A stretch of 9,895 bases of DNA from contig CAZXBB010000132.1 of NCBI GenBank assembly GCA_964638815.1, positions 1 to 9,895 of the forward strand. The letters are read 5' to 3'. The first letter of the stretch is position 1, and each line of letters begins with the position of its first letter. The stretch comes from CAZXBB01 sp964638815. GTDB taxonomy: Bacteria > Planctomycetota > Phycisphaerae > Phycisphaerales > SM1A02. The position numbers and the translations under genes are program-made. The notes under the pieces were generated by a model that worked only from the letters and a program-made list of their open reading frames with translations, did not search any database and was not told where the DNA came from. This document shows, one piece after another, positions 1 through 4,877 of the stretch.

Positions 1-56
1 GCCCTTGCCGAGCCAAGGACCGGGGCACACGGGACATTGCTTTGCCGTCATCGAAC

Positions 57-117
57 TGTGCCCCGGTCCTGTGCTCTGACAGGGCCGGGTGGTGTACCGA
101 TGGAACGACGGCTTCTG
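57..117. repeat. 61-bp direct repeat, copy 1
   Basis: This segment is identical over all 61 bases to 211-271, 154 bp further on. Its first 35 bases are the palindromic unit. The remaining 26 (92-117) are a conserved tail that is not part of the hairpin. Perfect identity in non-coding DNA suggests a recent duplication or conversion. Confidence 0.9.
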
Positions 118-210
118 ACCGTAGTTGCCCACCCGGCCCTGCCGAGCCAAGGACTGGGGCACACGGGGCGCGCTCGTGCTTCGCAGCTTCGTTGCATGAC
201 ACAGACGAAG

Positions 211-271
211 TGTGCCCCGGTCCTGTGCTCTGACAGGGCCGGGTGGTGTACCGATGGAACGACGGCTTCTG
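211..271. repeat. 61-bp direct repeat, copy 2
   Basis: Second identical copy of the segment at 57-117. After the shared tail the copies diverge for about ten bases and then become similar again at the next inverted unit (cacccggccc...). The duplicated module is therefore about 154 bp, with a variable spacer (167-210) between modules. Confidence 0.9.
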
Positions 272-284
272 GACGTTCGTTGCT

Positions 285-323
285 CACCCGGCCCTTGCCG
301 AGCCAAGGACCGGGGCACACGGG
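285..323. repeat. Palindromic unit, inverted orientation, next to the holB end
   Basis: Bases 291-323 are identical to 1-33, and the unit is near-identical to 130-166, which lacks one T and has a C-to-T change. The hairpin at 287-314 lies about 20 bp beyond the holB stop codon, so it could protect the transcript's 3' end. It has no T-tract that would make it a classical intrinsic terminator. Confidence 0.75.
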
Positions 324-335
324 GGGGCACAGCGG

Positions 336-1418
336 CTACACCGCCGCCGCCTGCTCCACCCGCGCCCACTGCACCACCAGGTTCTCGAGCGCCTGCTTCA
401 TGTTCACGTTCCCGGCGATCTGCCGCTCGGCGTCCCTCAGGAGCTCGACCACCTCGATGCGGCGCCGGGCTTCATCGCCCGTCGCCTCGGCGAGGCGGCG
501 GCGGGCGTACGCCGCGAGGAGGCTGATCAGGTACGCGGTCGCGTCCTTGTTCGCGGCGTCCTTCGACGCGTTGCGGTTGTTCCTGACCCACGCGGTCGCG
601 AACGACGCCGTGAGCTCGGCCATTGCTTCGCCCATCGCCACGGGAAAGCCTCCGGCCTCCAGCTCCGCGAGATGCGGCGCGAGCGCGCGATGCCACGCGT
701 GGAAGCCGTACTCGAGCGCCGTCATCGCGAGGCCCGGCGAGCCGTCGCAGAACGCCGTCACCCACGCGAGCTCGTCCTCGCTCGCGCTGAGCTCGCGACG
801 CTCGAACCACGCCCTCATGGCCGCATCGTCGAGCGGGCCGAAACGCACGTGCTGGCAGCGGCTGTGCATCGTCGGCAGCAGTCGCTCCGGATGCGACGTG
901 ACGAGGATGATGTACGTGCCGGCCGGCGGCTCCTCGAGCGTCTTCAGCAACGCGTGCTGCCCGTTGGCGTCGATGAGCTCCACCTCGTCGACGATGAACA
1001 CCTTGCCGTGGCCGAGGCTCGACGTGAGGTTGGCCGGACCCTCGTGGAACTGACCGTCGGAGGTCCGCCCCCCGATCATGTTCTGACGCAGCACGTCGAT
1101 CGGGATGTTGGAGAGCTTCTTCCGCCGCAGCTCCGCGATGTCGGAGACGAGCGCGAGCTCCTTGCGGATCACGTGCAGATCGGGATGCGCCCCGGTATCG
1201 ACGAGACGTGACGTGCGGCCGTCGGGATCCGCCTCGATGTCGCCGGCGAGGTTCGGGCCGGCCGCGGGATCGAGCAGGATGCGCGCGAACTCGACGGCGG
1301 TCGTGAATTTCCCGATGCCGCGCGGACCCGAGAAGATCCACGCGTGCTGCAGGCGCCCGCTGCGCAGCGCGCGGCGGAGGGTGTCGATGGCTCCGGGCTG
1401 GCCGAGGACGTGGTGCAT
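336..1418 (-). CDS. holB: DNA polymerase III subunit delta' (clamp-loader AAA+ subunit)
   Basis: Encodes about 360 residues of the clamp-loader delta' subunit, which helps open the beta clamp and load it onto primed DNA at the fork. The N-terminus (MHHVLGQPGAIDTL, then LQHAWIFSGPRGIGK at 24-38) is typical of the family. The P-loop is at 31-37, the Walker B variant VFIVDEVE at 140-147, LLKTLEEPP at 157-165, and the SRC arginine-finger motif of clamp loaders at 186-188. The tail (ENLVVQWARVEQ) fits the C-terminal collar helix. I chose the ATG at 1418 because the longer frame upstream is low-complexity and the family starts here. An AGGA lies a few bases upstream. Two oddities: the P-loop lysine is followed by Phe rather than Ser/Thr, and no four-cysteine zinc module is visible. 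Family assignment is confident; delta' rather than gamma/tau follows from the short length and lack of a tau extension. Confidence 0.93.
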   Translation of the reverse strand: MHHVLGQPGAIDTLRRALRSGRLQHAWIFSGPRGIGKFTTAVEFARILLDPAAGPNLAGDIEADPDGRTSRLVDTGAHPDLHVIRKELALVSDIAELRRKKLSNIPIDVLRQNMIGGRTSDGQFHEGPANLTSSLGHGKVFIVDEVELIDANGQHALLKTLEEPPAGTYIILVTSHPERLLPTMHSRCQHVRFGPLDDAAMRAWFERRELSASEDELAWVTAFCDGSPGLAMTALEYGFHAWHRALAPHLAELEAGGFPVAMGEAMAELTASFATAWVRNNRNASKDAANKDATAYLISLLAAYARRRLAEATGDEARRRIEVVELLRDAERQIAGNVNMKQALENLVVQWARVEQAAAV

Positions 1419-1527
1419 GGGTCCTGGAGGATACCGTCCCGGGTGCGGAGGAGGCGGAGGCCGCGGAGACCGCCCCGCCGACGTCAGCCCGCCCGCTTCG
1501 TGGATCATGCGGGGTAGAATCGCGATC

Positions 1528-1998
1528 ATGTCGACCATCACGCCGACCATCACGCCGACCCTCACGCCGACCCTCACGCTGACCCGTGTGCTCCTCCTCG
1601 CCGCCTTGCTCCTCCCCGGCTGCGTCCAGCGCACCATTCACATCACCTCCGAGCCGTCAGGAGCCCTCGTCTGGGTGAACGATCGGGAGGTCGGGCGCAC
1701 GCCGGTGGACGTCGATTTCGTGCACTACGGCACGTACGACGTGCGGCTCGTCAAGCCCCAGCACGAGCCGCTGCTCACCGGCGGCAACGCGGTGCCGCCG
1801 CTGTGGGACAACATCCCGATGGACCTCTTCGTCGAGATCATCCCGATGAACTTCCAGGCCAACGTGCACTGGCACTACGTGCTCGAGGCGACCGAGCCCG
1901 ATGCCGACGTGCTGCGGGCCGACGTCGTCGGTCGCGCCCGCGAACTCCGTGGCGAGCTCGCCGAGGGGCTCGGCGGCGGGGAACCGGACGCGCCCTGA
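1528..1998 (+). CDS. PEGA-domain lipoprotein
   Basis: A small (156 aa) predicted lipoprotein. Residues 20-31 (RVLLLAALLLPG) form a hydrophobic signal segment ending in the lipobox LPG-C, with the acylated cysteine at 32. A PEGA domain follows directly (about 37-75: IHITSEPSGALVWVN, then GRTPVDVDFVHYGTYDV). PEGA domains are small surface-layer-like beta modules common in exported proteins of Planctomycetota and deltaproteobacterial groups. The rest (76-156) has no motif I recognise and ends acidic and Gly-rich. The first 18 residues come from four 12-bp tandem repeats (TITP-type). The ATG at 1528 is preceded by no Shine-Dalgarno site but by TAGAAT at 1515-1520, which would fit a leaderless transcript. 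An ATG at 1507 would add seven residues, including two arginines that would improve the signal peptide. Divergent from holB; exact function unknown. Confidence 0.88.
   Translation: MSTITPTITPTLTPTLTLTRVLLLAALLLPGCVQRTIHITSEPSGALVWVNDREVGRTPVDVDFVHYGTYDVRLVKPQHEPLLTGGNAVPPLWDNIPMDLFVEIIPMNFQANVHWHYVLEATEPDADVLRADVVGRARELRGELAEGLGGGEPDAP
1534..1581 (+). repeat. Four 12-bp tandem repeats in the lipoprotein N-terminus
   Basis: Units at 1534-1545, 1546-1557, 1558-1569 and 1570-1581 follow acc-atc/ctc-acg-ccg/ctg. Units 1 and 2 are identical, unit 3 has one change and unit 4 two. They encode TITP, TITP, TLTP and TLTL, just before the hydrophobic signal segment. Confidence 0.92.
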
Positions 1999-2034
1999 CC
2001 CGGCGTGCACCGGTTTTCCGGGTTAGAAGGCGAC

Positions 2035-2063
2035 AGGAGGCCCCCCCCGTGGGCATCATGTGA
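2035..2063 (+). other. Candidate mini-ORF (GTG, four codons) with perfect Shine-Dalgarno
   Basis: A perfect AGGAGG at 2035-2040 is followed by eight C residues and then GTG (2049) GGC ATC ATG TGA (2061-2063), giving a four-residue peptide. It is the strongest ribosome-binding site in the window. The GTG is in frame with the ATG at 2091 of the next gene, separated only by the TGA and ten further codons. It could be a translated leader mini-ORF or a remnant of an older start. Ribosome profiling or conservation would be needed to tell. Confidence 0.35.
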
Positions 2064-2076
2064 ACAGGGAAGACCC

Positions 2077-2082
2077 GAGGAG
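2077..2082 (+). promoter_or_regulatory. Ribosome-binding site fixing the start at 2091
   Basis: GAGGAG lies eight bases before the ATG at 2091, ideal spacing. This supports starting the coiled-coil protein there rather than at the upstream in-frame GTG at 2049, which is cut off by TGA. Confidence 0.7.
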
Positions 2083-2090
2083 CCCGCCAG

Positions 2091-2963
2091 ATGAAACGCA
2101 TCCCCACCCTGATCGCCGGCGGCAGCGCCGCGCTGCTCACCGTGTCCGTCGCTCTCTTCGCCGGGCCGCAGGACGACCCGCCGCCCGGTGGGGCGGAGCC
2201 GGTGCGCACCGTCGAGTCGTCGCGCAGCGCGGTCGAGATGCTTCTCGACGAGGTCGCGCTGCTCAGCGAGGAGATCAACATACTTCGCCGGCAGCTCGCC
2301 GAGGCGCGCATGGCTGCGTCGGCGGCGGAGGAGGAGCTGGCGGAGCTGCGGCAGTTCATCTCGGACCACCACGAGTTCGGTGACGACTTCGGGCAGTACA
2401 GGGGAGTGAAGGCGATCGCCGAACGCGAGGCGCGGCAGCGGCGCACGGACGAGCTTCGCGAGCGACGTGAGGCGCATCGGGCGGAGCGCGCCGCGCGGCA
2501 GGCGGAGCAGCGGGCCGGGCGGTCCCGGGAGAACGCGGAGGCCGAGCGCCGCTCGCGCTTCCGCGACGCCGGCTTCGCCCACATCGGTCTCGACGTGATG
2601 ACGAGCCGGATGGGCTACTCGTACCAGACACGCGAGGAGCACGCGGTGCGCGTGGACTATGACCCGCTGATCGGCCGGTATCTGCGGCCGCTGGGCGCCA
2701 ACGTAGACCTCGACTTCAGCTCGATGACGATCTCGGGCAGCGTGGTCAACGCGTCGGACGAGGTCCGCAACATCGGCATCGCGATCACCTTCTTCGACGA
2801 GTACGGCAACCAGGTGGGCGGCGAGATCATCCAGGTCAACAACGCCCGGCCCGACGTGCCGTACCCGTTCACGTCCACCGTGGACATGGCGCTCAACCGG
2901 CCGTTCAACTCGTCGAGCATTTACGTTCTGTACGCGGATCCGATCGCGGACACGGGGTCCTGA
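2091..2963 (+). CDS. Exported coiled-coil protein with C-terminal FxLYD-like domain
   Basis: A 290-residue secreted or periplasmic protein of unknown function. Residues 1-24 form a Sec signal peptide (MKR, hydrophobic core, probable cleavage after LFA). A Pro/Gly-rich spacer (27-38) follows. Residues about 43-90 are a heptad-rich coiled coil (VEMLLDEVALLSEEINILRRQLAEAR), and 105-158 is a very charged Arg/Glu/Ala helix (EREARQRRTDELRERREAHR). The C-terminal part (about 186-285) looks like a beta domain. MTISGSVVNASDEVRNIGIAITFFDEYGNQVG resembles FxLYD-type domains, in which a 'G-x-V-x-N' strand is followed by a 'D-x-x-G' turn. The FxLYD call is by eye and tentative; export and coiled coil are clear. 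The gene follows the PEGA lipoprotein by 92 bp on the same strand and has its own good ribosome-binding site. The two may be co-transcribed and act in the envelope. Confidence 0.87.
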   Translation: MKRIPTLIAGGSAALLTVSVALFAGPQDDPPPGGAEPVRTVESSRSAVEMLLDEVALLSEEINILRRQLAEARMAASAAEEELAELRQFISDHHEFGDDFGQYRGVKAIAEREARQRRTDELRERREAHRAERAARQAEQRAGRSRENAEAERRSRFRDAGFAHIGLDVMTSRMGYSYQTREEHAVRVDYDPLIGRYLRPLGANVDLDFSSMTISGSVVNASDEVRNIGIAITFFDEYGNQVGGEIIQVNNARPDVPYPFTSTVDMALNRPFNSSSIYVLYADPIADTGS

Positions 2964-3035
2964 GCGCGCGGGCGCGCAGCGGCAGCGGAACCGCCTTTGC
3001 GCCGCGGCAACCGCGGAGCGCGCCGCCTGCGGCGC
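2964..3035. terminator. Hairpin cluster between convergent genes
   Basis: The 86-bp gap between the convergent coiled-coil and MFS genes holds several GC hairpins: gcgcgc inverted at 2964-2977, ccgcgg/ccgcgg at 3002-3016 with a 3-nt loop, and gcgccgc/gcggcgc at 3020-3035. None has a T-tract, so this is a candidate bidirectional end region, not a proven intrinsic terminator. Confidence 0.35.
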
Positions 3036-3049
3036 CGGGACGACGCGGG

Positions 3050-4315
3050 TCATCCCCGACCATCGCCGCCGCCGCGGGCCCTTCCCGCGACGACGAACAC
3101 GATCGCGATCGCGAGGCCGACGCATCCGACCGGCCACATCGACGTCGCCGGATCGTGCTCCCGCGCGAGGTCCACCGCGAGACCGAGCACCGGCGCGACG
3201 AACATCGTGGCCACCCGGCGGCCCTGGCTCTCGACGGACATCAGCGACGCGCCCTGGGCGATGTCGCCGTGTGTGTCGAAGCGGCCGATCAGGATCGGGC
3301 GCCACAGGTTGTGAACCACGTGGAGGAGGACGAACGACGCGATGAGCGGCCACGCGGCGCCGAGGGCCGCCGCGGCGAGCATGCCGGCGTAGACGGTCGC
3401 GACCGCGACCCACAGCGCGCGCGACGCGCCGCCTTCGCCGCCGGAGGTTTCGGTGAGGCGATGCGACATGCGACTGGCCGCACCCGCCAGCAGGTACAGG
3501 ACGAAGTACACGGGACCGACGAACAGCGCCGTGCGTCGCGCGTCGGCTGCTCCCGGATCGACGCCGGTCGCGACCAGCGACGCCGCTGCGGAGATGGCGA
3601 CGGCCTCGAGCGCCGGCTGGAGGTAGTCTTTCACGGCGGTGAACACGCCGTCGAAGCCCATCGACTCGAGGAACAGCCGGCGGAGCGGGCCGTGCCGGAG
3701 CGCCGCACGCGACGTGTCCGCGAAGTGCCGGACGAGCACCCGCAGGCCCGGCGGTCCGGCGCGGTCGCCGTCGAGCGTCTTCGGATACGCGAGGAAGTTC
3801 ACGATCCCGAGTGCGTACGGGATCACCGATGCGAAGAACACCACGTCGTACCCGCCGCTGAGGACGACGATCACGGTCGCCGCCACGACCGAGAAGGCCG
3901 ACCCGAACTTGCTCCACGAGCGCGTGAACCCGTAGACGCGCACGCGTTCGGCCTCGCGTCCCTGGCTGCGCAGCCACGCGAAGATCATCGCCTTGTGCGT
4001 GCCGCTGCGGAACGCCTCGCCGAAGCCGTAAAGGACCATGCCGATCATGAGCAGCGGCAGCGCGTCGGCGAAGCCGAACGTGAGGAAGCTCGCGATGTAG
4101 GCGGCGAAGGCGAAGATCATCGACCCGCGACGCCCGAAGACGTCCGCGACGACGCCCGACGGCACTTCGCACAGGTTCACCGTCAGCTCGCGCAAGGCGA
4201 CGAGCAGACCGATCGCGAAGAAGTCGAGCCCCTTGTCGAGAAAGGCGAGGACCAGGAACGCCTCGAAGTAGCGCTGGTTCTTGAGGAAGCCGTAGAGGCT
4301 GAAGCGGAAGAGCAT
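3050..4315 (-). CDS. MFS transporter
   Basis: Encodes about 421 residues with the hydrophobic pattern of a 12-helix major facilitator superfamily permease in the inner membrane. The signature loop after helix 2 is visible at about 51-66 (PSGVVADVFGRRGSM), matching MFS motif A (G-x-x-x-D-x-x-G-R-R). Two hydrophobic halves flank a polar central loop (about 178-212, KTLDGDRAGPPG and onward). A second conserved-looking stretch, SVESQGRRVATMFVAPVLG (360-378), lies in the C-terminal half and would correspond to the motif A repeat region. The substrate cannot be read from the sequence. The ATG at 4315 was chosen because the longer frame adds a Cys/Arg-rich non-membrane stretch that crosses a strong palindrome. 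No clear Shine-Dalgarno is present. Convergent with the coiled-coil gene. Confidence 0.9.
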   Translation of the reverse strand: MLFRFSLYGFLKNQRYFEAFLVLAFLDKGLDFFAIGLLVALRELTVNLCEVPSGVVADVFGRRGSMIFAFAAYIASFLTFGFADALPLLMIGMVLYGFGEAFRSGTHKAMIFAWLRSQGREAERVRVYGFTRSWSKFGSAFSVVAATVIVVLSGGYDVVFFASVIPYALGIVNFLAYPKTLDGDRAGPPGLRVLVRHFADTSRAALRHGPLRRLFLESMGFDGVFTAVKDYLQPALEAVAISAAASLVATGVDPGAADARRTALFVGPVYFVLYLLAGAASRMSHRLTETSGGEGGASRALWVAVATVYAGMLAAAALGAAWPLIASFVLLHVVHNLWRPILIGRFDTHGDIAQGASLMSVESQGRRVATMFVAPVLGLAVDLAREHDPATSMWPVGCVGLAIAIVFVVAGRARGGGDGRG

Positions 4316-4351
4316 CGCGGTACCCGGGAGGATATCGTGGCTCCGTGATGT

Positions 4352-4383
4352 GCACGACGTGCGTCTGCAGACGCACACCGTGC
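4352..4383. promoter_or_regulatory. 32-bp imperfect palindrome upstream of the MFS gene
   Basis: The centre is a perfect 18-bp palindrome, gtgcgtctgcagacgcac (4359-4376). Symmetric gcac (4352-4355) and gtgc (4380-4383) arms extend it to 32 bp with only two mismatched pairs. The symmetry is that of a dimeric regulator's operator. It lies 37-68 bp upstream of the MFS start, a reasonable place for promoter control. With no loop at its centre it is less natural as an RNA hairpin. Function is inferred. Confidence 0.5.
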
Positions 4384-4495
4384 GCAAGGCCGGCGACGGG
4401 ACAACGACGTGGGATCACGAAGACGACCGTGAGGGCGACGACGACGACGATTCGCGATGACGGTGCGCGACGTCAACCGTCCCGGTCCGGGTTCC

Positions 4496-4538
4496 CTTGT
4501 CTCAGGCGCTTGTCTCAGGTTCGCTTGTCTCAGGTTCC
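4496..4538. repeat. Three direct repeats of cttgtctcagg
   Basis: The 11-base core cttgtctcagg occurs at 4496, 4509 and 4524, giving units of 13, 15 and about 15 bases in tandem. Copies two and three share the longer cttgtctcaggttc. They lie in the gene-free interval 4316-4607 between the MFS gene and the tRNA. They are non-coding as far as I can see; they may be slippage products or iterons for a binding protein. Confidence 0.8.
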
Positions 4539-4607
4539 GTGCGCGCCATTCGCGCGTGAACCCGCGCGGCGCCGACGCAGGCAAACCGGCGGACGGAGCG
4601 ATTGAAA

Positions 4608-4680
4608 TGGAGCGTATCGGACTCGAACCGACAACCCCTGCCTTGCAAAGGCAGTGCTCTCCCAATTGAGCTAACGCCCC
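4608..4680 (-). tRNA. tRNA-Ala (anticodon UGC)
   Basis: The 73-nt cloverleaf folds completely. The acceptor stem is GGGGCGU with ACGCUCC, including the G3-U70 pair that is the alanine identity element. The D arm is GCUC/GAGC. The anticodon arm is CUGCC, loop UUUGCAA, GGCAG, giving anticodon UGC. The variable loop has five bases, and the T arm is GUCGG, UUCGAGU, CCGAU. The discriminator is A73. The 3' CCA is not encoded (TTT follows), so it must be added by tRNA nucleotidyltransferase. It reads GCA and, by wobble, other GCN alanine codons. Confidence 0.97.
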
Positions 4681-4729
4681 TTCGAACCGACGTCTCCTGT
4701 CATCGGCGAGAACGCCGGTTGAGGCGACG

Positions 4730-4758
4730 AGTATAGACCGCGCCGTGGCGGATCGGAA
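4730..4758 (-). promoter_or_regulatory. Promoter for tRNA-Ala
   Basis: On the minus strand TATACT (4730-4735) is a near-consensus -10 box. TTCCGA lies 17 bases upstream (4753-4758) as a weak -35. Transcription would begin about 40 bases before the mature tRNA end at 4680. The A/T-rich -10 stands out in very GC-rich surroundings. Confidence 0.55.
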
Positions 4759-4824
4759 CCGGGCACCGGCTGCGGCTCGACCCCCGGCCCGCGAGGGTCA
4801 GCCGGGGGGGGCCAGCCGGGGCCA

Positions 4825-4873
4825 GCGGGCATGAGCCGGAGCATGAGCCGGGCATGCGCCGGGCATGCGCCCG
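4825..4873. repeat. Tandem 11-12-bp array beyond the SH3 gene
   Basis: Four to five degenerate copies of gcatgagccgg / gcatgcgccgg follow one another just past the SH3 gene's stop codon. They are preceded by related gccagccgggg copies (4800-4825) and a run of eight G (4804-4811). The array is non-coding in the frame of the neighbouring gene. Confidence 0.65.
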
Positions 4874-4877
4874 GGGG

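Larger units (their letters stand above)
1..323. repeat. Cluster of alternating palindromic (REP/BIME-like) repeats
   Basis: This gene-free stretch holds five related ~35-bp units. Three are in one orientation (1-33, cut by the window edge; about 130-166; about 285-323) and two in the other (57-91 and 211-245). The two types are imperfect reverse complements of each other, and each can also fold on its own. Unit 62-89 forms an 11-bp stem with one G-U pair and a 6-nt loop (73-78). Unit 287-314 forms an 11-bp stem with one C-A mismatch and a 6-nt loop. Alternating inverted hairpin units resemble bacterial REP/BIME elements, usually found beyond gene ends, as here just past the holB stop codon. 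No open frame here looks like a protein. Confidence 0.8.

Noticed and set aside
1..323. CRISPR array
   Set aside because: Units alternate in orientation, the spacers are uneven and partly similar to each other, and no cas gene is visible. The pattern fits palindromic intergenic repeats.
37..1211. Long plus-strand open frames over the left end
   Set aside because: They are antisense to holB, which has clear clamp-loader motifs, and they start in the repeat cluster. Their composition is low-complexity Arg/Ser/Ala.
2001..2025. Terminator after the PEGA lipoprotein (ccggttttccgg)
   Set aside because: The stem is only four or five pairs and no T-tract follows, so it is too weak to call.
3155..4348. 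397-residue plus-strand open frame antisense to the MFS gene
   Set aside because: No motifs, extreme Glu/Arg/His content, and the opposite strand encodes a membrane protein with MFS motif A.
1875..4418. 847-residue minus-strand open frame
   Set aside because: Crosses the coiled-coil gene antisense and the MFS gene out of frame. Its Arg/Gly/Pro/Ala-rich composition is typical of a GC shadow.
4457..4669. Short plus-strand open frame ending in RIGLEPTTPALQRQCSPN
   Set aside because: This is the translation of the antisense strand of tRNA-Ala, a common false ORF.
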